Source: Streptomyces sp. NBC_01803
Lineage (GTDB): Bacteria > Actinomycetota > Actinomycetes > Streptomycetales > Streptomycetaceae
Direction: 5' to 3'
Length of the DNA: 64,000 bases
NCBI RefSeq assembly: GCF_035917415.1
Contig: NZ_CP109073.1
Location: 1,528,501 to 1,592,500 of the forward strand
Shown: piece after piece, positions 51,678 through 64,000 of the stretch
How the letters are laid out: each line of letters starts with the position of its first letter
Numbering within the stretch: position 1 is the stretch's first letter
Translations under genes and position numbers: made by a program
Notes under the pieces: generated by a model
Databases searched by the model: none
What the model saw: only the letters and a program-made list of their open reading frames with translations
What the model was told of the DNA's origin: nothing

Positions 51678-52355
51678 TCAGCCCGGCCGTGATTCCACGG
51701 ACTTGGGCTCGGCCACGCCCGGCTGGAGCGCGTCGAGCGCCCTGCGCAGACCGGACAGCTTCCGCTCCAGATGGGCCGCCGTGGACACCGCGGCACCGCC
51801 ACCCGACTCGGCGAGCTCCTTGGTCAGCACCTCGGCCTGCTCCTCGACGGCGGCCAGCCGCGCGGACAGCTCGGGCAGCAGCCCGCCGGTGCCCCGCTCG
51901 GAGTCGGCGGACGCCTGCCCGCCCTCCAGCTCACGGCGCAAAAGCGCGGCTTGCTCACGCAGTTGCATGTTCTTCATGTGCAACTCGACGAACACCGACA
52001 CCTTCGCCCGCAGCACCCACGGGTCGAAGGGCTTCGAGATGTAGTCGACGGCCCCGGCCGCGTAGCCGCGGAAGGTGTGGTGCGGGCCGTGGTTGATCGC
52101 GGTGAGGAAGATGATGGGAATGTCCCGCGTCCGCTCCCGCCGCTTGATGTGAGCGGCCGTCTCGAAGCCGTCCATACCCGGCATCTGGACATCGAGCAGG
52201 ATCACCGCGAAGTCTTCTGTGAGCAGCGCCTTGAGCGCTTCCTCCCCTGACGATGCCCGGACCAGCGTCTGATCGAGCGCCGAGAGAATCGCTTCGAGCG
52301 CCAGCAGATTCTCGGGCCGGTCATCGACCAGGAGGATCTTGGCCTTCTGCACCAT
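51678..52355 (-). CDS. osaB: Response regulator OsaB-like
   Basis: This 225-residue response regulator has a receiver domain at residues 1-120 (ILLVDDRPENLLALEAILSA; phosphoacceptor Asp in VILLDVQMPGMDGFE; Thr in IIFLTAINHG; Lys in DYISKPFDP). An unusual C-terminal half follows: a predicted coiled coil with Leu/Glu/Ala heptads (LHMKNMQLREQAALLRRELE and VEEQAEVLTKELAESG). There is no DNA-binding domain. This matches OsaB of S. coelicolor, needed for osmoadaptation, and its position downstream of osaA supports that. AAGGAGG precedes the ATG at 52355. It probably passes the OsaA signal on through protein contacts. Confidence 0.88.
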   Translation of the reverse strand: MVQKAKILLVDDRPENLLALEAILSALDQTLVRASSGEEALKALLTEDFAVILLDVQMPGMDGFETAAHIKRRERTRDIPIIFLTAINHGPHHTFRGYAAGAVDYISKPFDPWVLRAKVSVFVELHMKNMQLREQAALLRRELEGGQASADSERGTGGLLPELSARLAAVEEQAEVLTKELAESGGGAAVSTAAHLERKLSGLRRALDALQPGVAEPKSVESRPG

Positions 52356-52746
52356 GGCCGGTCCTCCTTGCCCCTGCGGCGCGGCTCGGCGCCGCCGTCG
52401 TAGACGGCATATGCACGCCGTCCGGTCCTGTGCCGGACATGTTGGCATCAACTCCGGCACGATTGCCAGCGAACCCGGGCCGCTCGCGCGACCGCGCCCG
52501 ATAGCTTCCGACGGGCCCTCGCCTCATCGCGAGAAGCCGAAGACTTTCCGGCCTGACCCCCGCCACACCAGAAATCGATCTGTCCGCTCGTCCAGCGGCC
52601 AATGACGCGGGGCGATCGGTGATCATCGCATCGCGCTGCGTCACGATACCACGCACTGTCTGCCCCGGCGAACTACGCTGTACGCACGGGGAAAACGCTC
52701 GGGCCACCGAGGAAGTTCCGTTCGCGGGGGCGCTTCGTGTGGTAGA
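52356..52746. other. osaA-osaB intergenic region
   Basis: This 391-bp non-coding stretch includes a small inverted repeat just upstream of osaB (GACGGC at 52403-52408 with GCCGTC at 52417-52422). A second stem immediately follows (GTCCGG/CCGGAC). These could shape the osaB leader. No convincing gene or clear promoter consensus was found; a GTGGTATCG element around 52650 is only weakly like a stress sigma -10. Confidence 0.5.
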
Positions 52747-55700
52747 TCACTCCTGCCCGTTCTCCATCCACTCGGTCATCAGAGTCAGGAGATGATCGGT
52801 GTCGACGGGCTTGGTCACGTAGTCCGAGGCCCCGGACTCGATGCTCTTCTCCCGGTCGCCCTTCATCGCCTTCGCGGTCAGCGCGATGATCGGCAGGCCG
52901 GCGAACTGCGGCATGCGCCGGATGGCCGACGTCGTCGAATACCCGTCCATCTCCGGCATCATGATGTCCATCAGGACCAGCGCCACGTCCTCGTTCGACT
53001 CCAGCACCTCGATGCCCTCCCGCCCGTTCTCGGCATAGAGTACGCGCAGCCCGTGCTGTTCGAGCACGCTGGTGAGGGCGAAGACGTTGCGCACGTCGTC
53101 GTCGACGATCAGCACCTTCCGGCCCTTGAAGTCCCGGTACACCTGCCGCAGCCGCGCCGCCTCTTCCTCCTCGGCGGCCCGCTCCGCGGCCCGCTCCGGC
53201 TGCCGGCCGCGCGTCTGCCCGTTGTCCATGAACCGCTCGCGGTGCCGCCGCGTCAACGACTCCGCGGCGCGCTCCGCCGCGATCGACGCCCGCCGGCCCT
53301 TGTCCTCCGGACCGGCCAGGGCGCCACGCGCCGGCTCGGCGGCGGCCTCCGGCTCCTCGGTGGGCTCCTCATCCCCCTGGGCCGGGGGCAGTTGGGGCCG
53401 CTCCTCCACGCCGGTCAGCGTGGCGTTGGCGAGCTGCGTGTATCCCGGCGGCGGCAACTCGGCCGGCTGGAGCGGTAGGAAGAGGGTGAACGTGGACCCG
53501 CGCCCCGGCTCGCTCGCCGCGTGGATCTCCCCGCCGAGCAGCCGCGCGATCTCCCGGCTGATCGACAGACCGAGCCCGGTGCCGCCGTACTTGCGGCTGG
53601 TCGTGCCGTCCGCCTGCTTGAACGCCTCGAAGATCACCCGCATCTTGCTCGCCGCGATCCCGATGCCGGTGTCCGAGACGGCGAACGCGACCAGCGGCGC
53701 GTCGGCGCTCTGGATCGAGCCGCTCTCCAGCATCTGCTCGCGGATGTCCTCCGGCACCTCGGCGGCCGCCGGCCTGATCACCAGCTCGACCGAGCCGGTC
53801 TCGGTGAACTTGACGGCGTTCGACAGCAGGTTGCGCAGCACCTGGAGCAGCCGCTGTTCGTCGGTGTGCAGGGTGGCGGGCAGCTCGGGCGACACCCGCA
53901 CCGAGAACTCCAGGTTCTTCTCCGCGGTCAGCGGACGGAACGACGCCTCGATGTAGTCCACGAGCTGCACCAACGCGATCCTGGCCGGGCTGATCTCCAT
54001 CTTGCCCGCCTCGACCTTCGACAGATCGAGGATGTCGTTGATGAGCTGGAGCAGGTCCGTGCCCGCGCCGTGGATCGTCTCGGCGAACTCCACCTGCTTG
54101 GGGGACAGATTGCCGTCCGCGTTGTCGGCGAGCAGCTTGGCGAGGATCAGCAGCGAGTTGAGCGGGGTGCGCAGCTCGTGCGACATGTTCGCCAGGAATT
54201 CGGACTTGTAGCGCATCGAGACCGCGAGCTGCTCCGCGCGCTCCTGGAGGCCGCGCCTGGCCTCCTCGATCTCCGAGTTCTTGACCTCGATGTTCCGGTT
54301 GGTCTTGGCGAGCAGATCCGCCTTGTCCTTCAGCTCGGCGTTGGACTCCTGGAGCGCGAGCTGCTGCCGCTCCAGCTCCGCGGAACGGTCCTGGAGCTCG
54401 TCGGCCAGCGCCCGCGACTGCGCCAGCAGCATCTCGGTACGGGTGTTGACGCTGATGGTGTTCACGCTCGTGGCGATCATCTCGGCCATCTGCGAGAGGA
54501 AGTCCCGCTCGATCTGCGTGAACGGCTTGAACGAAGCCAGCTCCAGCACGCCGAGCACCCGCTCCTCGAAGAGCACCGGGAGGATGATCACCGTGACCGG
54601 CGGGGCCTCGCCCAGCCCCGAGGAGATCTTCAGATAGCCCTCGGGCGTCGGCCCGAACAGCAGCGTGCGGCGCTCGGCCGCCGCGGTGCCGATCAGCGAC
54701 TCCCCCGGTCGGAACGACATGGCCTGCGCGCCGGCCGCGTACCCGTACGAGGCGAGCATCCGCAGCTCGTAGTCGTCGCCCTCGCCGGGCCCGGCCACCA
54801 CATCGATGTCGCCGTCCGCCGGCACCGCCAGGTAGAACGCGCCGTGCTGCGCCGTGACCGCCGGGCACAGCTCGCTCATGATCAGGCCGGCGACGTCCTT
54901 CAGGTCGCGCCTGCCCTGCATCAGCGCCGAGATGCGCGCCAGGTTGCCCTTCAGCCAGTCCTGCTCCTTGTTGGCCAAAGTGGCCTCGCGCAGGTTCCGG
55001 ATCATGGCGTTGACGTTCTCCTGGACGACCAGGATCTCGCCGGCGGCGTCCGTGTCGATACGCACGTTGTGGTCGCCACGGGTCACGAAGGCGGCGACGC
55101 GGGCGATGTCGCGCACCTGACGGGTGAGGTTGACCGCCATCTCGTTGACGGAGTCGGTGAGGTCCTTCCACGTGCCCGCGACGCCGGGCACCCGTGCCTG
55201 GCCGCCCAGCTGCCCCTCGGTGCCCACTTCCCTGGCCACCTTGGTCACCTGCTCGGCGAACAGCGACAGCCGGTCGACCATCGTGTTGAGGGTCTCCTTG
55301 AGCTCCTGGATCTCGCCGCGCGCGTCGATGTCGATCTTCTTGGTCAGGTCGCCCTTGGCGATGGCGGTGGTGACCATGGTGATGTTGCGGACCTGTCCGG
55401 TCAGGTTCGACGCCATCGAGTTCACCGACTCGGTCAGGTCCTTCCAGGTCCCCGAGACGCCCGGCACCTTCGCCTGACCGCCCAGGCGGCCCTCGGTGCC
55501 CACCTCGCGCGCCACCCGGGTCACCTCGGCGGCGAACGACGACAGTGTGGTGACCATCCGGTTGACCGTGTCGGCCAGCGCGGCCACCTCGCCGCTCGCC
55601 TCGACGGTGACCTTGCGCGACAGATCGCCGTTGGCCACGCCCGTGGCGACCTCGGAGATGTTCCGCACCTGAGTGGTCAGGTTCCTGGCCATCAGGTTGA

Positions 55701-58275
55701 CGTTATCGGTCAGGTTTTTCCAGGTGCCGGACACGCCGCGCACCTCCGCCTGGCCGCCCAGTTGTCCTTCGGTGCCCACCTCCCGGGCGACCCTCGTCAC
55801 CTGCTCCGCGAACGAGGACAGCTGATCGACCATGGTGTTCACCGTGGTCACCAGCTGGAGGATCTCGCCCCGGGCGTCCACCGTGATCTTCTTGGTGAGG
55901 TCGCCCTTGGCGACCGCCGTGGTGACCTCCGAGATGTTGCGGACCTGGGAGGTGAGGTTGTTGGCCATCCCGTTGACGGACTGGGTGAGGTCCTTCCAGG
56001 TGCCGGAGACTCCCTCGACCTCGGCCTGGCCGCCGAGCCTGCCCTCCGTACCCACCTCACGGGCCACCCGCGTGACCTGCTCGGCGAACGACGAGAGCTG
56101 ATCCACCATCGTGTTGAGGGTTTCCTTCAGCTCCAGGAACTCGCCGCGCGCGTCCACGGTGATCTTCTGCGACAGATCACCGCGTGCCACGGCGGTCGCC
56201 ACCCCCGCGATGTTCCGCACCTGATCCGTCAGGTTGGCGGCCATGCCATTGACGGAATCGGTCAGATCCCGCCAGACACCGGCCACATCCGACACCTGCG
56301 CCTGACCGCCGAGCCTGCCCTCCGTACCCACCTCACGGGCCACCCGGGTCACCTGCTCGGCGAACGACGAGAGCTGATCCACCATCGTGTTCACGGTGTT
56401 CTTGAGCTCCAGGATCTCGCCCCGGGCGTCGACCTCGATCTTCTGCGACAGATCACCCCGCGCGACCGCCGTCGTCACCTGCGCGATGTTCCGCACCTGG
56501 TCGGTCAGGTTGAACGCCATCCGGTTGACGGAGTCGGTCAGCGCCTTCCAGGTGCCGCTGACACCGTCCACCCGGGCCTGGCCGCCCAGCCGCCCCTCGA
56601 TGCCGACTTCCGTGGCGACCCGCGTCACCTGATCCGCGAAGGAGGAGAGCTGGTCGACCATGCGGTTGACCGTGTTCTTCAGCTCCAACATCTCACCGGA
56701 GACCTCGACCGTGACCGTCTGGGACAGATCGCCGTTCGCCACCGCGGTCGTCACCTGCGCGATGTTGCGGACCTGTCCGGTCAGGTTCCGGAAGGCGGTG
56801 TTCACCGAGTCGGTCAGGTCCTTCCAGGCCCCCGCCACCCCCAGCACGGACGCCTGACCGCCCAGCGCGCCCTCGTCACCGATCTCCCGTGCGACCCGCG
56901 TCACCTCCGACTGAAAGGATGACAACTGGTCGATGGTCCGGTTGACGGTGTTCTTCAGCTCCAGCATCTCCCCGGAGACGTCCACGGTGACCTTCTGGGA
57001 CAGATCGCCGTTCGCGACCGCCGTCGTCACCTGCGCGATGTCCCGCACCTGGTCCGACAGGTTGCGGAAGGCCGTGTTGACGGAGTCCGTCAGCTCCTTC
57101 CACACGCCGGCCACGCCCTGGACCCGCGCCTGCCCGCCGAGCGTGCCCTCGGTGCCGATCTCGCTGGCCGTCCTGGTGACCTCGTTGGCGAACGAGGACA
57201 GCGTCTCGGTCATCGCGTTGATCGTGTCCGCGAGCCTGGCGATCTCGCCCCGCGCGCTCACCGTGATCTTCTGCGACAGGTCACCGCTGGCCACAGCTGT
57301 CGTGACCTGGGCGATCTCCCGGACCTGCTTCGTCAGGTTTCCGGCCATGAGATTGACCGAATCGGTCAAGTCCTTCCACACACCGGCCACGTCCGGCACC
57401 TTCGCCTGGCCACCGAGCACCCCGTCGGTGCCCACCTCCCGGGCGACGCGGGTGACTTCCGACTGGAAGGAGGAGAGCTGGTCCACCATCGTGTTGACAG
57501 TGTTCTTCAGCTCCAGCATCTCCCCGGCCACGTGCACCGTGACCTTGCGCGACAGGTCACCGCCCGCGACCGCCGCGGTGACCACGGAGATGTCGCGGAC
57601 CTGCGCTGTCAGCCGCGCGGCCATCGTGTTGACGGAGTCGGTCAGGTCCTTCCAGGAGCCCGACATGCCGCGCACCTTGGCCTGGCCGCCGAGCTTGCCC
57701 TCGGTACCGACCTCGCTGGCGACCCGGGTCACCTCGTCGGTGAACTCGGAGAGTTGGTCGACCAGCCCGTTCACCGTCCGGCCCACCCGCAGGAACTCCC
57801 CGCGCAACGGGCGCCCCGCCGCGCTCCCGCCGTCCGCGCGGTGGTCCATCCGCTGCCGCAGATCGCCCTCGGCCACGGCGGACAGCACCCGCCCGACCTC
57901 GGCGACCGGCCGCACCAGATCCTCGACCAGCTCGTTGGCGTCGTCGATGGCCTTCGACCAGGCGCCCTCGCACAGGCCGGTCTCCATGCGCTCGGTGAGC
58001 TTGCCCTCCCGGCCCACGACCCGCCGCACCCGCGCGATCTGTCCGGTCACGTGCAGATTCCGGTCGGCCACCTCGTTGTACACGGCGGCGATCTCGGCCA
58101 TCGGCCCGTCGCCCGCGACCGTGAGCCGCTTGCGCAGATTCCCGTCCCGCATGGATTCCAGAGCCGAGAGCAGCCGGTTGAGCGCGGCGGCGTCCACCTC
58201 AACGGTGCCGCTGCCCCGGGACCTCCTCGTTCGCGTGCGCGTGCCGGCGCGCGCTGCTGCTCCGTCAGACACCAC
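52747..58275 (-). CDS. osaA: Poly-HAMP hybrid histidine kinase OsaA-like
   Basis: This 1842-residue cytoplasmic hybrid kinase corresponds to OsaA, the sensor of the osmotic adaptation system. A first HAMP-like region (residues about 40-224) is followed by ten tandem units of 92 residues beginning at 225 (QVRDIS...GDLSRKVTV...MVDQLSSF). A GAF domain lies at about 1113-1275 and a coiled coil at 1283-1355. The HisKA domain has its phosphorylated His near 1366 in [10 protein letters not shown], and an HATPase domain follows ([39 protein letters not shown]). The C-terminal receiver starts near 1720, with Asp in [11 protein letters not shown]. There is no transmembrane helix. The GTG start has GGGAGGG upstream. 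Gene order osaB-osaA with divergent osaC supports the call. Confidence 0.93.
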   Translation of the reverse strand: MVSDGAAARAGTRTRTRRSRGSGTVEVDAAALNRLLSALESMRDGNLRKRLTVAGDGPMAEIAAVYNEVADRNLHVTGQIARVRRVVGREGKLTERMETGLCEGAWSKAIDDANELVEDLVRPVAEVGRVLSAVAEGDLRQRMDHRADGGSAAGRPLRGEFLRVGRTVNGLVDQLSEFTDEVTRVASEVGTEGKLGGQAKVRGMSGSWKDLTDSVNTMAARLTAQVRDISVVTAAVAGGDLSRKVTVHVAGEMLELKNTVNTMVDQLSSFQSEVTRVAREVGTDGVLGGQAKVPDVAGVWKDLTDSVNLMAGNLTKQVREIAQVTTAVASGDLSQKITVSARGEIARLADTINAMTETLSSFANEVTRTASEIGTEGTLGGQARVQGVAGVWKELTDSVNTAFRNLSDQVRDIAQVTTAVANGDLSQKVTVDVSGEMLELKNTVNRTIDQLSSFQSEVTRVAREIGDEGALGGQASVLGVAGAWKDLTDSVNTAFRNLTGQVRNIAQVTTAVANGDLSQTVTVEVSGEMLELKNTVNRMVDQLSSFADQVTRVATEVGIEGRLGGQARVDGVSGTWKALTDSVNRMAFNLTDQVRNIAQVTTAVARGDLSQKIEVDARGEILELKNTVNTMVDQLSSFAEQVTRVAREVGTEGRLGGQAQVSDVAGVWRDLTDSVNGMAANLTDQVRNIAGVATAVARGDLSQKITVDARGEFLELKETLNTMVDQLSSFAEQVTRVAREVGTEGRLGGQAEVEGVSGTWKDLTQSVNGMANNLTSQVRNISEVTTAVAKGDLTKKITVDARGEILQLVTTVNTMVDQLSSFAEQVTRVAREVGTEGQLGGQAEVRGVSGTWKNLTDNVNLMARNLTTQVRNISEVATGVANGDLSRKVTVEASGEVAALADTVNRMVTTLSSFAAEVTRVAREVGTEGRLGGQAKVPGVSGTWKDLTESVNSMASNLTGQVRNITMVTTAIAKGDLTKKIDIDARGEIQELKETLNTMVDRLSLFAEQVTKVAREVGTEGQLGGQARVPGVAGTWKDLTDSVNEMAVNLTRQVRDIARVAAFVTRGDHNVRIDTDAAGEILVVQENVNAMIRNLREATLANKEQDWLKGNLARISALMQGRRDLKDVAGLIMSELCPAVTAQHGAFYLAVPADGDIDVVAGPGEGDDYELRMLASYGYAAGAQAMSFRPGESLIGTAAAERRTLLFGPTPEGYLKISSGLGEAPPVTVIILPVLFEERVLGVLELASFKPFTQIERDFLSQMAEMIATSVNTISVNTRTEMLLAQSRALADELQDRSAELERQQLALQESNAELKDKADLLAKTNRNIEVKNSEIEEARRGLQERAEQLAVSMRYKSEFLANMSHELRTPLNSLLILAKLLADNADGNLSPKQVEFAETIHGAGTDLLQLINDILDLSKVEAGKMEISPARIALVQLVDYIEASFRPLTAEKNLEFSVRVSPELPATLHTDEQRLLQVLRNLLSNAVKFTETGSVELVIRPAAAEVPEDIREQMLESGSIQSADAPLVAFAVSDTGIGIAASKMRVIFEAFKQADGTTSRKYGGTGLGLSISREIARLLGGEIHAASEPGRGSTFTLFLPLQPAELPPPGYTQLANATLTGVEERPQLPPAQGDEEPTEEPEAAAEPARGALAGPEDKGRRASIAAERAAESLTRRHRERFMDNGQTRGRQPERAAERAAEEEEAARLRQVYRDFKGRKVLIVDDDVRNVFALTSVLEQHGLRVLYAENGREGIEVLESNEDVALVLMDIMMPEMDGYSTTSAIRRMPQFAGLPIIALTAKAMKGDREKSIESGASDYVTKPVDTDHLLTLMTEWMENGQE
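54940..57603 (-). repeat. Coding tandem array of 276-bp HAMP units
   Basis: About ten 276-bp units encode the 92-residue HAMP pairs of OsaA, from residue 225 to about 1112. Each carries a QVRxIxxVTTAVAxGDL start, an internal [12 protein letters not shown] and a GGQAxVxxVxGxWKDLTxSV end. Units diverge by substitution and not in length, so the array is ancient and in register; the last unit is partial. Confidence 0.92.
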
Positions 58276-58508
58276 TGTGTCCCTCCCGCAGGATCGACCA
58301 TTCCGCCCGGGCGTGCATCGAGCACCCCCAGTGTTTCACTCCTCACCGACCGGGCGATAACAGTTCGGCAGCATCGCATACCACTGATCTCCCGGTCAGG
58401 GGGAAATCATCCGACGCGGCGCCCGCCAAGCCCGCCGACGTCAGTAACCTGGCATCCGGCTGTCCATGACGCATCGGACAGCGACCAGACGACCTTTGGG
58501 GGAGTGAC

Positions 58509-61103
58509 GTGATCACCGCGCGAGCTGCGGCCATCTTCGAGCCGGTAGGACGCTCGGTCGCCACCGCGCGGGGATTCGTCCGGGACACCCTCCAGGGCTG
58601 GGGCCTGGCCGACCTGATCGAGGACGCCGTGGTGCTCACGAGCGAGCTCGTCACCAACGCCGTCGTCCACGCCGGAACGTCCGCCGAGGTCCGCTGTCTC
58701 CGCGACGAGCAGGGCGTGCGCGTCGAGGTCGTCGACCGGCACCCCGAGCGCGAGCTGCCGCTGGCCGAGGTCTCCCGCGGCCGGCTCGACCTGAACAGCG
58801 AGGGCGGGCGCGGGCTGCTGCTGTGCGCGGCGCTCGCCTCCCGCTGGGGCGTGGACTACACCGCCGCCGAGAAGTGCGTGTGGTTCCGCCTCGACCAGCA
58901 GGTGCTGCCCGTCGGCACCCGCCTGGCCGGGCCGGTGATCCCCATCGAGGCGCTGCCGGTCAGCGAGACCCGGACCCGGGTCGCCGTCGTCCAGGTGGAC
59001 CGCGCCGACACCATCACCGTCTGGAACGACGACGCGAGAGACCTCTTCGGCTATACGGCGGAGCAGGTCGTCAGCAAGCCGCTCGCCGACCTCGCGGCCT
59101 GGCCGCAGACGCCCGGCACCGGCACCGGAATCGCGGAGGCCCTGGCCTTCTCCCGCTGGGAGGGCAGCTACGGCCTGCGGGACTCCGACGGCCGCACCGT
59201 TCCGGTGTACGCCTGCCACCTGCGGGTCCGCGACGCCCACGGCGAACCCTCGACGGTCTGCCTCATCGTGCGCGACCAAGAGCGCGCGATCCTCCAGAGC
59301 CCTTCCCGGGGCCCCGTCCACGGCAGCGCCGCCGACGCCCTCGACCGGGCGGGCGGCGACCCGCTGGACGCGCTGATCGGCACTCCGCCGCCGGACGACC
59401 TGGACGGTCTCCTCCAGCGCACGGTCGAGCGGGCCCGCGACATGCTCGACGGCGACGCCGCCTTCCTGCTGCTGGCCACGGACGACGAGACCGAGCTGGA
59501 GGTCCGCGCCACGACCGGGCTGCCCTCCGCGCGGCAGCGCTTCGCCCGCGTCCCCGTCGAGACCGGCAGCGGTCGGTACGGGTCGGCGCGGATGCCGTCG
59601 GTCCACGAGGACCTGGCCATCTCCCCCGGCGCCGTGCCCCTGCTGTCCGGCACCGGAATGCACGCCGTGGTCACCGTGCCGCTGAAGGTGGAGGGCCGGC
59701 TCACGGGTTCGCTGGGAGTCGCCTCCGAGACGCCCGGCCGGTACAGCAACGCGGAGGCGCTGCGGCTCCAGTTCGCCGCCGACCGGATCGCCCTGGCCGT
59801 GGAGTCGGCCCGGCTGACCGAGTTGGAGCGGCTGCGGCGCGGCTCGCTCGCCTTCCTGGTCGAGGCGTCCGAGCTGCTGGCCGGCACGCTCGACCGGAAC
59901 CAGACGCTCGCGCTGATGGCGCAGATGACCGTCCCGACCCTGGCGACCTGGTGTGCCGTCTACACCAGTCACGACCCGGGCTCCGAGCCCGTCCTCTCCT
60001 ATGTGCTGCACGAGGACGAGGACCGCATCGACGGCATCAAGGCCCTGCTGGAGCGGCTCGATCCGCCGGACCCCGACATCGGTCTCGGTGTCCGCCCCTG
60101 GCCGACCCCGGCGGACGCGGCCAGCGACACGACGCTGCGCAGCTCGCTGCGGAGCCTGGAGCTCGGCCTGCCCCCGTCGACCCGCTCCGCGACCGCTTCG
60201 GCCGTGGGAGGAGAAACGGTCGTACTGCCGCTGGTCGCGCGCAACCGCGTCATCGGCCTGCTCGTGCTGGGCAAGCCCACGGGCGAGCGGTTCCGCCAGG
60301 ACATCCTGGAGCTGGCCGAAGACCTCTCGCGCCGGGCCGCGCTGGCCCTGGACAACGCGCGCCTCTACAGCGAACGCACCGCCATCAGCCAGTCGTTGCA
60401 ACGCAGTCTGCTGCCGCCGGAGCTGCCCGACATCGACGGGGTCGATGTCGAGGTCATCTACCGGGCGGCCGGCGAGGGCAACGAGGTCGGCGGTGACTTC
60501 TACGATGTCTTCCCCATCCGCGAGGGCGCGTACGGCTTCGCCATCGGCGACGTCTGCGGCACGGGCCCGCTGGCCGCGGCGGTGACCGGCCTCGCCCGGC
60601 ACGCGCTGCGCCTGCTGGCCCGTGAGGGCCTCGGCGGCCCGGCGGTGCTGGAGCGGCTGAACGCGGCGATCCTGGAGGAGGGCCCGCGGGCGCGCTTCCT
60701 GACGCTGTTGTACGGGGAGTTGTGGCCGCAGCCGAAGGGCGGCGCCTTGCTGAAGATGGTGTGCGCGGGTCATCCGCTGCCGCTGCGTCTCACCCCGGAC
60801 GGCACGGTCTCGCCGGCCGCCAGCCCACAGCCGCTGCTCGGGGTGATGGACGATCTGGAGCTGTACGAGCAGAGCGCGACGCTGAATCCGGGCGACGTTC
60901 TGCTGTGTGTCACCGACGGCGTGACCGAACGCCGCGAAGGCACGCGGATGTTGGGGGACGACGGCCTGGCGGATGTGCTCAGCTCGTGCACGGGACTGAC
61001 CGCGGGCGCGGTGGCCGCGCGTGTCCTGCGGGCGGTGGAGCGTTTCGCCTCCGACGCCCCGTCCGACGACATGGCCATTCTGACGCTGCGAATTCCCGAG
61101 TAG
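58509..61103 (+). CDS. osaC: OsaC-like multidomain anti-sigma kinase / PP2C phosphatase
   Basis: This 864-residue regulator matches OsaC, which in S. coelicolor returns the osmotic stress sigma factor SigB to resting level. The domains in order are: an RsbW-like ATPase fold at about residues 10-130 (LTSELVTNAVVHAGTSAEVR and NSEGGRGLLLCAAL), a PAS domain (about 155-260, ITVWNDDARDLFGYTAEQVV), two GAF domains (about 295-435 and 450-620) and a C-terminal SpoIIE/PP2C-type phosphatase (about 640-864). The phosphatase metal motif is EVGGDFYDVFP with AIGDVCGTGPLAAA and LCVTDGVTERR. The GTG start follows GGGGGAG. It is divergent from osaA across 233 bp and ends at the rrn terminator. Confidence 0.9.
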   Translation: MITARAAAIFEPVGRSVATARGFVRDTLQGWGLADLIEDAVVLTSELVTNAVVHAGTSAEVRCLRDEQGVRVEVVDRHPERELPLAEVSRGRLDLNSEGGRGLLLCAALASRWGVDYTAAEKCVWFRLDQQVLPVGTRLAGPVIPIEALPVSETRTRVAVVQVDRADTITVWNDDARDLFGYTAEQVVSKPLADLAAWPQTPGTGTGIAEALAFSRWEGSYGLRDSDGRTVPVYACHLRVRDAHGEPSTVCLIVRDQERAILQSPSRGPVHGSAADALDRAGGDPLDALIGTPPPDDLDGLLQRTVERARDMLDGDAAFLLLATDDETELEVRATTGLPSARQRFARVPVETGSGRYGSARMPSVHEDLAISPGAVPLLSGTGMHAVVTVPLKVEGRLTGSLGVASETPGRYSNAEALRLQFAADRIALAVESARLTELERLRRGSLAFLVEASELLAGTLDRNQTLALMAQMTVPTLATWCAVYTSHDPGSEPVLSYVLHEDEDRIDGIKALLERLDPPDPDIGLGVRPWPTPADAASDTTLRSSLRSLELGLPPSTRSATASAVGGETVVLPLVARNRVIGLLVLGKPTGERFRQDILELAEDLSRRAALALDNARLYSERTAISQSLQRSLLPPELPDIDGVDVEVIYRAAGEGNEVGGDFYDVFPIREGAYGFAIGDVCGTGPLAAAVTGLARHALRLLAREGLGGPAVLERLNAAILEEGPRARFLTLLYGELWPQPKGGALLKMVCAGHPLPLRLTPDGTVSPAASPQPLLGVMDDLELYEQSATLNPGDVLLCVTDGVTERREGTRMLGDDGLADVLSSCTGLTAGAVAARVLRAVERFASDAPSDDMAILTLRIPE

Positions 61104-61169
61104 GGCAGGGAAGCCGGGAAAACCCTCAAATCCGGGAGATCGGGAAACCTGGACACCGGAGCATGCAAA

Positions 61170-61195
61170 AGGCCCCCGCCGAAAGGCGAGGGCCT
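61170..61195 (-). terminator. Terminator of the rRNA-tRNA operon
   Basis: An inverted repeat (arms 61170-61180 and 61185-61195, 4-base loop, two mismatched positions) is followed on the minus strand by a short T-run. It lies 12 bp after the tRNA-Thr 3' end and 67 bp after the osaC stop, so it may serve both directions. Confidence 0.85.
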
Positions 61196-61206
61196 GAATT
61201 CGTGAG

Positions 61207-61279
61207 AGCCCCAAAACGGAATCGAACCGTTGACCTTCTCCTTACCATGGAGACGCTCTGCCGACTGAGCTATTGGGGC
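61207..61279 (-). tRNA. tRNA-Thr (anticodon GGT)
   Basis: A 73-nt cloverleaf reads on the minus strand. The acceptor stem is GCCCCAA/TTGGGGC with discriminator T. The D-arm is AGCTCAGTCGGCAGAGC, the anticodon stem is TCTCC/GGAGA with loop ATGGTAA giving GGT, and the T-arm holds GGTTCGATTCC. CCA is not encoded. It sits about 5 nt after the 5S gene, so it is a distal tRNA of the rRNA operon and is presumably transcribed with it. Confidence 0.96.
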
Positions 61280-61284
61280 AGAAG

Positions 61285-61402
61285 TCCGGCGGTGTCCTAC
61301 TCTCCCACACGGTCCCCCATGCAGTACCATCGGCGCTGGAGGGCTTAGCTTCCGGGTTCGGAATGTAACCGGGCGTTTCCCCTCCGCCATGACCACCGGA
61401 AC
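61285..61402 (-). rRNA. 5S ribosomal RNA
   Basis: The minus strand contains the actinobacterial 5S core: CGGTGGTCATGGCGGAGGGG, then AACGCCCGGTTACATTCCGA, the loop region AAGCTAAGCC and the 3' part GGGAGAGTAGGACACCGCCG. The length is about 118 nt; the exact ends are estimated to within a few bases. It lies between the 23S gene and tRNA-Thr. Confidence 0.95.
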
Positions 61403-61464
61403 ACCCTGAGGGTATCCCTACGGTTCTCTGGCTTCGAGATTTCACAGTGGACGCGAGCATCTGC

Positions 61465-64000
<2,536 letters not shown>

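Noticed and set aside
52600..52700. SigB-type promoter upstream of osaB
   Set aside because: A GTGGTATCG element exists but the -35 spacing and sequence do not fit the GNNT-N14-16-GGGTAY pattern.
53521..56922. Long plus-strand open frame opposite osaA
   Set aside because: Its periodicity merely mirrors the HAMP repeat of osaA; no independent domain is recognisable.
54940..57603. CRISPR-like regular repeats
   Set aside because: The periodic units are 276 bp, in frame, and encode HAMP domains; there are no short repeats with unique spacers and no cas genes.

Overview
The window is high-GC actinobacterial chromosome, almost certainly from a Streptomyces or close relative. It has strongly GC-biased third codon positions, many GTG starts, and Streptomyces-type families (RshA, the OsaABC osmoadaptation set, GluR-GluK/GluABCD, ClgR). 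From memory, the gene order matches S. coelicolor from about SCO5747 to SCO5812 read in reverse. This is mostly conserved core chromosome rather than a mobile island; no transposase, integrase, phage gene or CRISPR array was seen.

Layout. 1-2.8 kb: 5' part of rnhB, a histidine phosphatase, a DUF4937-like protein and an NAD(P)-binding protein. 2.9-9.7 kb: the B12-dependent ribonucleotide reductase nrdJ with its repressor nrdR (paired NrdR boxes upstream), divergent lexA (SOS box) and a DinG-type helicase. 9.8-14.2 kb: an NRPS-independent siderophore (NIS) cassette of synthetase, acyltransferase and a second synthetase broken by two frameshifts. 14.5-26.5 kb: a secreted trypsin-like protease, panD, hflX, rshA, dapF, a membrane protein, miaA, a small acidic protein, a dioxygenase-like protein, miaB and a TAXI-type binding protein. 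26.6-37 kb: a GH38 alpha-mannosidase, the glutamate two-component system gluR-gluK divergent from the glutamate ABC importer gluABCD, and an FAD monooxygenase.

37-44.5 kb: recX-recA with a two-part DNA-damage control region (SOS box plus RecA-NDp motif), a DUF3046 protein, a degenerate AraC/AzlD remnant, and a giant Lhr helicase. 44.6-51.6 kb: clgR, then the coupled minus-strand run rimO-pgsA-cinA, with a RodZ-like HTH membrane protein and ftsK upstream. 51.7-61.1 kb: osaB, the 1842-residue poly-HAMP hybrid kinase osaA, and divergent osaC. 61.2-64 kb: the 3' part of an rRNA operon on the minus strand (23S, 5S, tRNA-Thr) ending at a hairpin terminator.

Functional themes. One is genome maintenance and the DNA-damage response (recA, recX, lexA, dinG, lhr, nrdJ/nrdR, ftsK, rnhB). 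Others are stringent and osmotic stress control (rshA, osaABC, clgR), tRNA and ribosome modification (miaA, miaB, rimO, hflX), and glutamate uptake. I did not find a convincing new multi-gene system. The best leads are the decaying siderophore cassette, the AraC/AzlD deletion scar, the ten-unit poly-HAMP array, and a dispersed-type repeat expanded inside the lhr coding sequence.
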